Below the pieces are notes generated by a model. The model searched no databases, was not told the origin of the DNA, and worked only from the letters and a program-made list of their open reading frames with translations. The translations under genes and the position numbers were made by a program. From the NCBI GenBank assembly GCA_028386065.3, contig JAKUCV010001068.1:570136-634135 (forward strand): 64,000 bases of DNA, read 5' to 3'. This stretch comes from Turnera subulata. Its lineage: Eukaryota > Streptophyta > Magnoliopsida > Malpighiales > Passifloraceae. This document shows positions 24,415 through 35,289 of this stretch, piece by piece. How positions within the stretch are numbered: the first letter of the stretch is position 1; the number at the start of each line of letters is the position of its first letter.

Positions 24415-27400
24415 TCAAAGGCCTCGATCCGTACTTACCGTTGTACACAGTAAACACGTGGGACCACATACTATTACAGTATCCACAGTGGTAAATATCA
24501 CAAACCAACAGTAACAATACAATAGTAGTACATCATACATCAACAGTACTTGTCCCGACACAGAGACATTATTACAACAAGCATCAGAACTGAGTAGTAA
24601 AATGCAAGCAGCGGAAGTCTTAGTACAACATAACAACAGTAATGAAAATGATGCAACGCAAGATGGATCTGGGCCTGGCAGAGGGTGTGCCACAGCTTGC
24701 CTCGAACGTACCTGAGCTACGCACAACCAAACTACGCGACCAGGTCACGAAGGCTAGGGGTGAGTCCGAAGTGCTCACCGGGTAAAATCCATAAGAAAAT
24801 ATACATATACAAGCAACCGATAATAATCAAGTCACATCAATAGCAAATAATTAAGGTTCTCACGAACCTCAAGTAACACACTCTGTGATTCTAGACACGC
24901 TATACCAATTTTATTATTAGGGCCCCCTATCACTAGTTAAATGGTGGTCGTCGCCTGGTAGCCAAGCTAGCTAGCCTGTGGACCCCGCCCTGGTACCTCC
25001 ACGTATAACTGGCACAGACAGGGAGCAGACCCCAAGCACACTCTCCCCCAGCGCCTGAAATAAAAATTGGTACAGACAGGGAGCAGACCCCAAGCACACT
25101 CTCCCCCAGCACCATAAAAATAAGACTACCATCTGGCTGTTCCAACATTTAACTGTGACTTTCTAGATGTCTAAGTGTATCCATTTTTATTATCTCTCCT
25201 CCCTCAACTAGTTACTATGTTTCTGTTATCCGACCATTATCTCAATATCCCAAGCAGGCTCACAGCCTCTCCGCTCGTCTGGATATTACAACTTATCCCA
25301 ACTGCTTTCTCATACCAGTACCCCCGGTAATTAACTCACACAATCCTCACAGTCAACAACAATAGTAATAATATTCTCAACATCATCAACAGCATCAAAA
25401 TTCAATTTAACTCATCACACAACTAGCCATTCACAGCCACAAAGAATTACTCAAGCTTATAACATACATAGTAAACAAACAGTAACTTGGTATTACGGGC
25501 AGTATATAAATATTTACTTATCCTCACCTTAGTCGATTCTTATTCCTGAAAGTCCTCGAAATGTTCCGGCTCTGGCTCCTTAGGGTACTGCTCGTTATCA
25601 ACTCCTATATCAAACAATAATTTATGCACACATAAGATGATATGCAAATGCTCGACTACTACTGTAAGCCGTAAAATAAGTACTGAACCAGTTCGGTACT
25701 CCCCCAGGTTTTTCCCATTATCATCATAATTCACCATTTATTTCAAGTGTCGAAAATACCATACTGATACTCGGTTATTATTTCGGTATGTATTTACTTT
25801 GATAATACCCTTTCCATTTTTATTTTCCTTAAGTATGTACTTTCCAAAATATTTGATAAAAATAATTATTATTCTTTCCAAAGGTATTAGCTATCATAAA
25901 ATAATCTTCCTAGAAATTATTCACATGTACATATTTTCCGGTAGTATATTCCATGGTACACATCTTTAGGAGTATTACTATAATTTAACAATTATGTTAT
26001 AATCACTTTTGTTTCTTGAAATTAATATACGAAAGTAATTATTTACTTTATTTTCACAAATTATATCCATATATTATATTTTTATATTTTCCAGATTATT
26101 CCCATATACTAAATATAATTATTTTTTTTCCTTTCCAGAATTTATTTTCTTCTCTTTCTTTTTTAATACTGACTGGGCCATGAACAATGCCGGCCCAGAC
26201 CATGCATAGTGCCCAGCCTAGACCCAACCCAGACCCAACTAGGAGCCCAGGCACAGGCCCACATGCAGGCCCAGGTGCACATCAGCCCAGCAACCCAATC
26301 AGCCCACTGACCCACTTGCACAGCCGGGTCGACCCGCGACCCTGATATTCGGGTCCTCTTCAACCCATCCATACACCCGTTTACAAAACGGGTTACTCAC
26401 CTAGATGCGACGGCGGTGCGACGAACGGGGCACGGATCGGGCGAGACGACGGCGAGGAAGGAGGCGACCGTGCAGGTGGACGGCAGGAGGCGAGCCGCTG
26501 GTGGCTGCAGGTGGTCGTCTCGGTGGCAGCGCGCAGCAGATCGACGACGAACAGGGGCGGAGGAAGTGTCGTCGGCGAAGGAAGAGAGCTGCGACGATGA
26601 ACCAAACTTCAAAATGGGTCGTCGGGTCTCTGTCGGTGGTGGCGCATCGGCAGCGAGAGTGGACAACGACTGCTGCGAGCGGTAGAAAGGGGAGGAGACG
26701 GCGGCGCTCAACGAGGAAGAAGGAAGGAGGCGATGGCTGCGTCCTGCTCGGCTTGTCACCACTGGCGGCGACGGCGAGCAAGGATGAGGAGGTGAAGATG
26801 GCGGCGGTGGCTTGTGTGGTGGTGGTTGATGTCGGGTGGTTCACGGGTGGCGGCAGACGCATGTGGTGGTGGCTCGGGTTGTTTCCTTTCTTTTTTGTTT
26901 TCTTTTTCTTTTTTTTGTGTTTTGTATAAATTGGAGAAACTAAGCGGAAGGCAGTGTAGAGGGGAAGGTTGAAGCTTACTGGTTTTTTTTGCAGAGAGTA
27001 TGAGGAGAGGGTGGTACTGGGTGATGGGTTGCAGGCAGGAAAATGGGTACGAGCAAAAATAGAACGCAAAGTCGCGTTCTTCACAGGAGGGAACAAACCC
27101 TCACATGCACACAGGAAAAAGACGGCTGCATAATTCAATTATGCAGTCGTGTCCCGTCCGGACCAGAAAATAACTATAATACCCCCTTGACTTTATTTTT
27201 GGTCTGATACTTCGAGGATAAACCTGACTTTTCTCGAGATTCCTGGACCCGAAAAATTCCAGCTTGGGTCCGTAAAATCTGCAGAAAAATCCCGAGCGTG
27301 GGACAGAGCTCGGTTTCGGAATCCGATTCATAATTTACCCTGAAATAATTACCCAAGATTATTTTTACATGGTAAATTACTGTACAAAGCGTTTTACAGT

Positions 27401-27437
27401 CCCGGTAAAAATATAAATTTTTACCTGGGCTGTTACA
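24415..27437 (-). repeat. 5' LTR of gypsy E2
   Basis: About 3023 bp, ending on the plus strand in TGTTACA at 27437. It aligns with 16689-19676 throughout, with substitutions and small indels such as a 26-bp block near 25869-25895 absent from the other LTR. Open frames at 26397-27138 are repeat-derived. Confidence 0.92.
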
Positions 27438-27549
27438 GGTTTAACCGGTATTACTTTGGCTAGTTTGGCGTGATTTATATTTGACTCTTTGTATCCCGAT
27501 GTTTATTTTTGGTTATTCTGAGATATTGAGTTGATGTTTTTTTTTACAT
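27438..27549 (+). repeat. 3' LTR of gypsy E1, third segment and end
   Basis: It begins with the right copy of GGTTT and probably ends at TTTTTACA (27549), whose TTACA complements the inferred TGTAA start of the LTR. The exact end is inferred. The element's own target duplication lies off window. Confidence 0.65.
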
Positions 27550-28822
27550 AGAGTTTGGCATCCCTAAACTTAAGGGCATTTTGGTCATTATATAATTATT
27601 TATGTTTGTATTATCGTTTTTGGGATGCGGTCGTTTTATTGAGTGACTCAAAAGAAAGGAGAGGGACTGCGATTAAAGAGGTAACGAAGGAGATGAGCAA
27701 AACAGGGAGTCTACTGGACAGGGTTCAACTAGCGAAGACTCTTGGAATAGTTGAAGTAAGAAGTCCTCAAGTGAGCATATTGTGGGGGACACCAACTCTT
27801 GAGCCATGTCAACAATACCCCCATGGATTTTCTGAAACATCCTAACCTAAAGCCTCTCCTTGAACTGTCTGAGCTGCTTTCTATCTTTGGAATGAGATCA
27901 CTGGTGTGGATGTCGGTTGAATTTGGGAAAATCGCTCATTAACACAACAAATATCATCATTGGAGGAAGAGTTACACGAAGTCACACTCCCAGTGTCCCA
28001 GTGTTCGGCATCCAAGGATCTGAATCCTAGTCGCTCAACATATTTTCTTCACACTTTATCCTATGAGAGTCAATGCATTTTTACTTTCCAACACTTTATC
28101 CCTATCGAAACTTTTGATAGGACCTCCAATAACTCTATCACTTAATTTACGACTGCTTGAGCAATGGTTTTGATAAAAAGCTTTCTACCTGCAACTTAAG
28201 CAATATTTATTTTCATTTACCCTCCAAAAGGCGATCACGGACACCGAAAAAAGTAATCCCAAATACTTCTCAAAAGTGTTGACTCTTTTGAAAGTATAAA
28301 TTACCATGTGTACCTACTTATTACATCTTGGGATGTGATTGACTAATAAATTTTATGAATTTCGCTTTCATTATTACCACATTTGGTAATTAATTTAGGA
28401 TTATAATTATCACTAAAGAAATACATGCCTAATTTTTTATTTCTGTTAATGACACCTATGCAGTCTACTAATATCCCTATGGATCAGATCATTGATATTG
28501 TTTTTGCAGTCTCTATTTTGACCTTTGCTTCTCATCCAGCTACAAGTACATATAAAAGATGTGCTTTTCGGCTTGCCTGACAAGTCTCGTGAAAACTTTC
28601 CATCTTCTACGCGGGTTTAAGCACTCAACAATAAATGACAAATACAAATTGAATACTGAAATACCTCATGCAATTTATGATATGAACATAGTATAGCTAC
28701 ATACCTTGGCCTAAGAATAAAAGCCTAGTTCATAGTCGAAAATAAACAAAGAGAAAATATCGAATTCATGCTTACAAACCAAGAATAATATAAAACTAAA
28801 ACCTCCAAAGGGTGATGGGGGC
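27550..28822. other. Intergenic DNA, no gene recognised
   Basis: AT-rich sequence with only short frames (for example 96 residues at 27555-27845) that match no family I know. I see no promoter, RNA gene or repeat border before the TRIM at 28823. Confidence 0.6.
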
Positions 28823-29115
28823 TGTCAAGTGACCATTTCAACCAAAAGCTTAAGCTGATGGTTGAAGCCCCATGATTGGTTTTGGGCTTATTACTCTAAC
28901 ACCCTCCCTCAAGTGAAAGTCCTTTGGGCTTGAAACTTGCACAGGCCCGTCCATACCTTGTGCTTTTTAATTCAACAAGGAAGGAGGCGTAGGGATTCGA
29001 ACACGCGACCGTTTGGTCATTATGGCTCCGCTACCATGTCAAGTGACCATTTCAACCAAAAGCTTAAGCTGATGGTTGAAGCCCCATGATTGGTTTTGGG
29101 CTTATTACTCTAACA
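28823..29115 (-). mobile_element. TRIM (terminal-repeat retrotransposon in miniature), 293 bp
   Basis: Two 79-bp LTRs (28823-28901 and 29037-29115) look identical base for base. On the minus strand each reads TGTTAGAGTAATAAGCCC to CACTTGACA. The upstream LTR is followed by the primer site TGGTAGCGGAGCC (29024-29036), and a polypurine tract CACTTGAGGGAGGG (28902-28915) precedes the downstream LTR. GGGGC flanks the element at 28818-28822 and 29116-29120. There is no coding capacity, so it must move using proteins from other elements. Confidence 0.95.
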
Positions 29116-30171
29116 GGGGCTGGCTTCTAGGGTTGCGAAAGCTGTTGCCTAAAAAGTTGTCGGGTATCCGAGATGTGTTTCTCAATTCCTTTGCCTTGCT
29201 TTTGTAAGTCGGCTAGGTTTCCTTTTCAACAGTCAACTCTTCTTGATTTTGTACTTTAATGGAAACTCTAGAGATCTTAGAGATATTCTTTAATTGGTTA
29301 CTAAGTAAGATGAATCTGTCGTGTGAGTAGATTTCCTTTCCATATTGGGTTGTCTATCGACAATCTGAATTTGTGGAAGGGATATTGTGAGACGATTCAG
29401 ACTGCTTAAATGTTTTTCAACAATTTTCTACAAGAAATTCATCAACTCTCTCTAGAATGCACTTGAATACACTAATCATGTAAGAAGAGATTGGTACAAG
29501 TGAAAATAAGTGAACTAATACATAAAGTAGGCACAATTACTTGTAATAGGGATAAACTAGAACCAAAATCATGCATAAAACCTATGCATATTTCATATGC
29601 ATCATAAATTAAAGCTTGGGAAGCTTTGGATTAAGTTATTCTTGAAGCTTGAGCCTTTGTAAAGTATAGGTTAGAATTAAGTCTTAGAAAAACTTTTGTA
29701 TAGGTTTAAAGTTTGAGTCTAGACAAAAGGCTTTGGGTATAGGTTTGGGCTGAGCCCTTGTAAAAGCTTAGGTTTAGAATTGAGCAACGAAAAAACTTTT
29801 GTAAAATTTATAGCTTGAGCCTTGAGAAAGTTAAGTTGCAATAGGTTGGGTTTCACCTTTCAAAAATTCATATAGTGTTGTTGGTAAATCTTAAGGCGGA
29901 GCCGTTCAGTGGTGAATGTACCCATTGGAGAGAACCACTTTTTAAAAATTTGGTTGGAGACTCAGATACAAATTTTCAGAAAAGCTTTCTCAAGAATTTA
30001 TCCACCCTATAGGCTCTATTGGGTCTACACTTTGGAATTTTACTAGAGATTTATTTTGATAAATATTAATTAATTATTGTTTAAATTTGCAATAATCTAA
30101 TTCGGTGGGTATACCTAATTTTTTTTTGTCATTATTAGTGAGAGAAACTTAATGTAAAACTTTTAGTATCT
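29116..30171. other. Intergenic DNA with weak internal repetition
   Basis: No gene recognised. Around 29630-29860 a degenerate motif recurs several times (GCTTGAGCCTTTGTAAA, GCTGAGCCCTTGTAAAAG, GCTTGAGCCTTGAGAAAG). I could not tie it to a known element. Confidence 0.5.
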
Positions 30172-30210
30172 ATAGACTATTATTTTATTTTTTTGAAAAA
30201 TAGACTATTA
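30172..30210 (-). mobile_element. Possible minimal poly(T) retroposon insertion
   Basis: The 11-bp repeat ATAGACTATTA (30172-30182 and 30200-30210) flanks a 17-bp T-rich insert whose reverse complement is TTTTC followed by an A-rich run. It is weaker than the two similar cases at 30568 and 61768. Confidence 0.4.
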
Positions 30211-30567
30211 ATTTTTTTAATCATCCATACAGATCATTAAAAGTGTTTTGTGTGCTACCAATGTGGGATTGGTCCAAGCGGTAACCTACTGTGACGTTAT
30301 TTATTTTATAGTTTTGGTTCAACAATTGACGTTATTGAACAACTTATCCAGCCAGAAACATAAGCATAAACAGACAAAAATATGGAGATTGTGTTATAGA
30401 AACACAATCTAAAGTAACCTGCCCTTGTGCCATCTTCCAGGACACATCACATGCACCTGGGCCCTAGCCCATCATCCGTACCAAATAATACAGAGCTATT
30501 AAACCCCCTTGTTCTTGACCGAACCCAAAAAAAAAAAAAAAAAAAAAGAAGAAAAAGAAATCCTCAT

Positions 30568-30615
30568 CAAATTAATAATAAGATTTTTTTTGAGAACCCA
30601 AATTAATAATAAGAT
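30568..30615 (-). mobile_element. Minimal retroposon insertion with 17-bp target duplication
   Basis: CAAATTAATAATAAGAT occurs at 30568-30584 and 30599-30615. The 14-bp insert between them reads GGTTCTCAAAAAAA on the minus strand. That resembles the last bases of the LINE at 38493-44410 (GGTTCAAA) plus a short poly(A), as left by extreme 5' truncation. Confidence 0.6.
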
Positions 30616-31412
30616 ACTAACTTATTGTCGAAGACAAAATATAATTGAGGAATAAAGCTTGGAATTCCTGCTTCAATCCCACGTTATTCTATCCTAATAT
30701 ATAGGTAAATTGTTGGGTTTAGTCTCAGGTTGGGGCAGCTAAAACTCGCAAACATGGATGGCGCAGAAATTGCAAGTTGGAACTATCCTTGTCAATCAAA
30801 AAGAACCGACTATGACATTATTTAGCATGATAAAAAAGTATTAATTTTTCTTATTTAATTGATCTTAACTTAGGTGCCGGGATTAGATACTGGCCATATT
30901 GAAAATGTTATCAAATCCATGTTTGGTGCTGTTTGTTAATTTTGGGTTTGGGCATTATAGTTTAGTTGAGAATGACACAACGCTGTGTAGCCTGTAAATT
31001 AGAACCCCACCAATCATGATTCGGACTTTTTTTTTTTATAAGCTTTTGTGTGTGTGTTTTTGTGTTATCTTTTTGGTAGATACATGGGTTGTGGGATTGG
31101 TCCCCTAACTATACAGTATAAAGCTGACCAATAAGATATGTTATATTTTGTTGGATTAGTAACTTAGTGGGGGGTTTTAGGGGTGTTTGACCAGAGAGAG
31201 AGAGAGCCCAGGAAAGGAAAACGTACAGGCAGCAGAAGGAAGTGTGGAAGAATGCAAATGTTGACTATATAAATGCTATGGTCATATTTTATCCCCCCCG
31301 CCCCCATAAGAGGCCAGAAATGACAAGGCAATCACGTGATGTGATCGGCGATTGTGAATTCCTAGGACGTTTTGGCAGCATCTACTACTACTAACCACGA
31401 GTCACACACAGT
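30616..31412. other. Intergenic DNA, no gene recognised
   Basis: AT-rich sequence with a (GA)n run at about 31191-31206. No coding region or element border is supported here. Confidence 0.5.
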
Positions 31413-31499
31413 TAGTCTTAATTAGACCAACCCAAATGAAAGAAACAGGGATTTAATCAAAATATGTATGTATATAAAAGTATTTAAGAATTCGTTGAA
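31413..31499 (+). repeat. Duplicated segment D, first copy, left part
   Basis: It matches 44566-44645 (TCTTAATTA, then ACCAACCCAAATGA through TTTAAGAATTCGTTGAA). The Ale-like element interrupts it at 31500, and the rest of the copy is at 38142-38341. Confidence 0.85.
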
Positions 31500-31741
31500 T
31501 GTTATAAAATAAGGGAGAATGTCATTTCCTACCAAACACAGCATTGTTCCCTTATATATATATCTATATATATATTGATGTACATCAAAGTGATTTGATA
31601 AAAAAATAAATAAATAATAGGAAACCGAGCATCTGTTTTTCCCTCTGCTACTCCTCTCCCACTTCCTATTTCTTCTCTCCCTCAATCTCTTCTTCTCTAA
31701 ATTGTTAAATTTCTTGCTTTAAACACATATTATTTATAACA
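31500..31741 (+). repeat. 5' LTR of Ale-like element
   Basis: 242 bp, from TGTTATAAAATAAGGG to TTTATAACA, closely matching 37893-38136. An (AT)-rich run near 31553-31576 may hold the TATA box. Confidence 0.92.
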
Positions 31742-31860
31742 CGTTATCAGCACGAAGCTCTAACCAATTGAGAAACCAAAAATAGAGCTCTCCATTCCTC
31801 TCCTTTCCTCTTAATCTGTAGGTATTTCTTGTACTGGGTCTAGCTAGCTACCCCTTTTCA

Positions 31861-32265
31861 ATGGAGATCACAAAATCCTTGTCTTTCTCCACCTACACTA
31901 CCTTGCTGGTTATGTTGCTTTCTTTTCTAGCTGCTAATGTTAGTGAAGCCGCTCGGTTGAACCGGTTTGACCCGGGGATTCTCATGCCAACAGAGCAAGA
32001 AGAACCGGACCTTGATGTGGATGGAGATGGTAATAAAGTTGGCACAAGATGGGTTGTTCTTGTGGCCGGCTCCAATGGTTATGGAAATTACAGGCATCAT
32101 GCCGATGTTTGCCATGCATAACAGCTGCTAAGGAAAGGTGGGTTGAAGGAGGAGAACATAATTGTGTTTATGTATGATGATATAGCAAATCAGGAACTAA
32201 ATCCAAGGAAAGGGGTGATCATCAACCATCCAAAAGGCGATGATGTTTATGCTGGTGTACCTAAG
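31861..32265 (+). pseudogene. Captured 5' fragment of a vacuolar processing enzyme (legumain) gene
   Basis: The reading frame from the ATG at 31861 encodes a signal peptide, a propeptide and the start of the peptidase C13 domain: [18 protein letters not shown], then ADVCHA, a stop (TAA at 32119, at the Tyr of CHAYQLL), then [19 protein letters not shown] and [10 protein letters not shown]. Similarity ends at 32265. Legumains are cysteine endopeptidases of the vacuole; this part lacks the catalytic His and Cys, so it is inactive. As I recall VPE gene structure, an intron separates NYRHQ from ADVCHAY and another follows GVPK. Here the first is absent and the match stops at the second, which suggests capture of spliced RNA. 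It sits just inside the Ale-like 5' LTR and keeps a stretch that looks like the gene's 5' UTR. Confidence 0.88.
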
Positions 32266-32960
32266 TGCAGGAAAAAAAAAAAGGAGAGTGGGAGAGAAAG
32301 ACCGCGAACCACCGAGCCACACACCACTGACGACACCCCTCGCCGGATGCTTCTAGCCGCCACCTCCAGGGTCGTCGTGTCGCACAGCTGTAGCCACCAC
32401 CGCGCCTTCTTCCTCCCCGTTTTCGTCCTACTGCCGCCGCCACACCGAACCGTCGCCTCCTCCACACGCGCGACAGTTAAGTCGCGGCCGCACCACCTGC
32501 AGCACCAACCATCACCGCCGCAGACGACGCCTTCTTCCTCGCCGGCGCTGCAGGACGCAGTCGTCACCTCTCGTCCGCCGCTCGCCCTCCCTGCTGCTCG
32601 CTTTCCACCACGCCGCCGCCCACCTAAGGTAAGGTGAAGGATGGATGTTGTTGTCACGGGCGGGTTGACCCGTTGATATTGGTTTCGACCCAGACCCGCT
32701 TTGATACCAATGGACTGTTTTGGTTTGGGCATGGGCTGAATAATGGACTGGGTTGGCTTGGGCATGGGCTGAATCAGTTTGGCCTATTATGGGCTACTGT
32801 TCATGGCCCAGCCCACAAAAAAACAAACAATAATTATTATCATAGAAATAATTTTGAAAACGATATTATATACCGGAATAATAACCGGGTATAAGTATGA
32901 TATATTATATATTACTGCTGAAAGATTTATCGAGTAAGTATATTTTTTATTTTTTATTTT
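32266..32960 (+). repeat. Gypsy-LTR-like segment inside the Ale-like element
   Basis: It has the same layout as the sense strand of E2's LTR: a GC-rich CCGCC block (32320-32625), a GTAAGG-like junction, GGGTTGACCCG with GGGCATGGGCTG repeats (32660-32800), then CCGGAATAATAACCGGGTAT (32874-32893), which is nearly identical to the minus strand around 18034-18060. The order suggests a divergent chromovirus LTR fragment. Confidence 0.65.
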
Positions 32961-34029
32961 TTATTTAAATTATGATTGGGCTATTAAAAGGGCCCATTGC
33001 ATTTAATTTCTCGCTTTAATTTCATTTACGTTTTACTTGGGCTCGTACAAGGCCCATCGCATTTAACTTTCGGTTATTTAATTTTATTTGGGCTAATTAA
33101 TAAAAGGCTCATGTTTATTTAAATTAAGTCTTTTATTTATTTAATTTTTGGAATTATGATATTACTTGAATTTGAGGCCCTTAAAATTTTCAAAAGAAAT
33201 TTGTCATGGGCAGTAAATGCATTTAAATGCAAATAGTCTGGAAGACGCAATAAAACCGTATATAAAGCAAAGACCGGAAGTCTTATTGCCAAAAGATCCT
33301 GCAGATCTTTAAATAAATAAAAAAATTGAAGAAAAAAATATAAACCACCAGAAGTTGGAAATTAAATGACCACCAGAAGATGGATGTTCTCCTGAAAATC
33401 TGATTATAAGTATATGCACCTGATGTTGCAAGTTTTAAATTTATACAATACAGTTATATTTCGAATGAATTCTCAGATTATATTGTGTGTGGAGAATATA
33501 TTATTGTTGTTGATACGAAAAGAAAACGATTTAATTATCATATATGCTCCTGCAGTAGCAATATGGTGAAAGAAAATTCACGAAATATTTGATTTAATCC
33601 CATGTCTCATTGTAATAATTGGCTCTGCTCCATTCTCTGAAGTGAATGTGATTGTATGTAATAATTTTGATTATGGTTATGAACATTCGATTGGACACAA
33701 AAAGGCCTTATAACAGGGCATCAAATAAATGGTTATCAAATATCCCTGAAGGACAAATATAATATTGATGAAACCATATTTGGTCATGACCATGATGTTA
33801 AGATATTATTCTTGCTTACCCTGAAGGTGCAAGTTAATATATATTGATTGATTTTATTTTTATGTTCAGTTTTTTTTATTATTTTTATTATATTATGTTT
33901 ATCCTTATTTCTGCTTATTTTTTTTTTCAAATGTGAACATGATTCTGGCATTTATCCTGAAGACAATGCAATGATGTATTCCGTATTTAATAAACGGAAA
34001 TTATTCATATGAAAGTATAATCTCAACAT

Positions 34030-34740
34030 GAGAATAAGATTAACACGCTCCAGAAGAGCATGAGTTACTATGATCTAGAAGATCATATGTTTACGCTCTG
34101 GAAAGAGTACAAAAATATTCCTATTTAATGCAATAAAGGAAATTTTTACGGATCCTATCAAATCAATTCTGCTCCATTCCTTGAAGTGAATGAGACAGCA
34201 TGATTATAATTGTGCCTGTTGCCGTGGAAAGACTATAAAATTATTCTGACTATTATGACCATGAAGTTTATGATAATGGCAAGGCTAAAAGAAAACATGC
34301 ATATTATTATTGTATAAAGGATCCATTACATGAGAACATTCATAAATGAATTATTCCCATGCATAAGTTGAAATAATTATTTATCTGTTGGGTACAACAT
34401 TGGCTCTAAAACTCAAACGAAATATGCCATATGTAACATATAATAGTACGATCTCAAAAGGAGAAGAAGATTAATATGCTCTTGAAGAGCATAAGTTTAC
34501 TACACTCCAGAAGAGTATATAAGCTCCAGAAGAGCGTAACTTTCATTATACTTTCGAAAAGTATCTATTATACTCCGGAAGAGCACAAGTTTTCCTATGC
34601 TCTTGAAGAGCACATATTTAAACTCTAGAAGAGCACAAGTTTTATTATAGAATAACTTGCTCCGGAAGAGTAAGATATTTATGCTCTGGAAGAGCATGGA
34701 TTTTATTATATTCCTGAAGGGCAAAATTTTTCCTACCCAA
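34030..34740 (+). repeat. Degenerate array of CTCnnGAAGAGCAT units
   Basis: About a dozen imperfect copies of CTC(C/T)(A/G/T)GAAGAGCA(T/C), many followed by AAGTTT. Several read GCTCTTGAAGAGC or GCTCTGGAAGAGC, which are short inverted repeats with an odd centre. They lie between the expected gag and integrase regions of the Ale-like element. Confidence 0.75.
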
Positions 34741-34979
34741 AGTGCAACAGCATTCAAGGGGGAGTATTATTAAACGTGGAAAAATATATGTGAATGCTGT
34801 TGCATCTACCTATGTATCCTACAGCAGATGAATAAACTGTGAAAAAAGATTTCTGCTCTCTTATTCGCGAACGAATATTGTATTGAGACGATATGTGAAT
34901 GAGATATTAAATATCTCCATATTAAAAGGCTATTGTCGTAGCTAACTAGCAAGTTATTAAAAGTTTACCAGCGTTACTT

Positions 34980-35260
34980 TTTAGATTGTGCTACATAAAT
35001 ATTCGAGTTATTAAAACTTACAATATCTAGCTAGAAGCTGGAATGCACTAGCATGAAGCTAGCAATTTTAAGTTATTAAATACACAGTTGGCACAGCCCG
35101 AAGTTGAGACCAACTAGAAGTTGGCTGATAGATATGTAATTTATAGCTGATATGCACCAACCAGAAGCTGGTAAATAATCTTTCCAAAGTTATCATATCC
35201 AGCCTGAAGCTGGCATATGTATAGCAGCCTGAAGCTAGCACCAACTTCAAGTTGGTTCAT
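34980..35260 (+). repeat. Array of short inverted repeats around GAAG
   Basis: Units such as CCAGCCTGAAGCTGG, CCAACTAGAAGTTGG and ACCAACTTCAAGTTGGT are 4-8 bp arms around a GAAG-containing or similar centre. Arm sequences differ from unit to unit but remain self-complementary. Confidence 0.65.
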
Positions 35261-35289
35261 TGATTTATTATTTGGCATGACCAGTTGGG

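Larger units (their letters stand above)
16689..27437 (-). mobile_element. Ty3/gypsy chromovirus E2 (Tekay/Del-like), reverse strand
   Basis: Complete element with about 3.0-kb LTRs at 16689-19676 and 24415-27437. On the minus strand it has a primer site (24400-24411), gag-pol (about 24320 to 19712) and a polypurine tract (19677-19694). GGTTT flanks it at 16684-16688 and 27438-27442. It is related to E1, sharing the same domain order and pol residues, but it is a separate insertion in the opposite orientation. Confidence 0.95.

Noticed and set aside
30262..30548. Possible tRNA-derived SINE (A-box-like TTGGTCCAAGCGGTAA, B-box-like GGTTCAACAATTG, poly(A) at 30527-30547)
   Set aside because: The B-box match is poor and I found no target duplication around the poly(A). 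The evidence is too weak to annotate.
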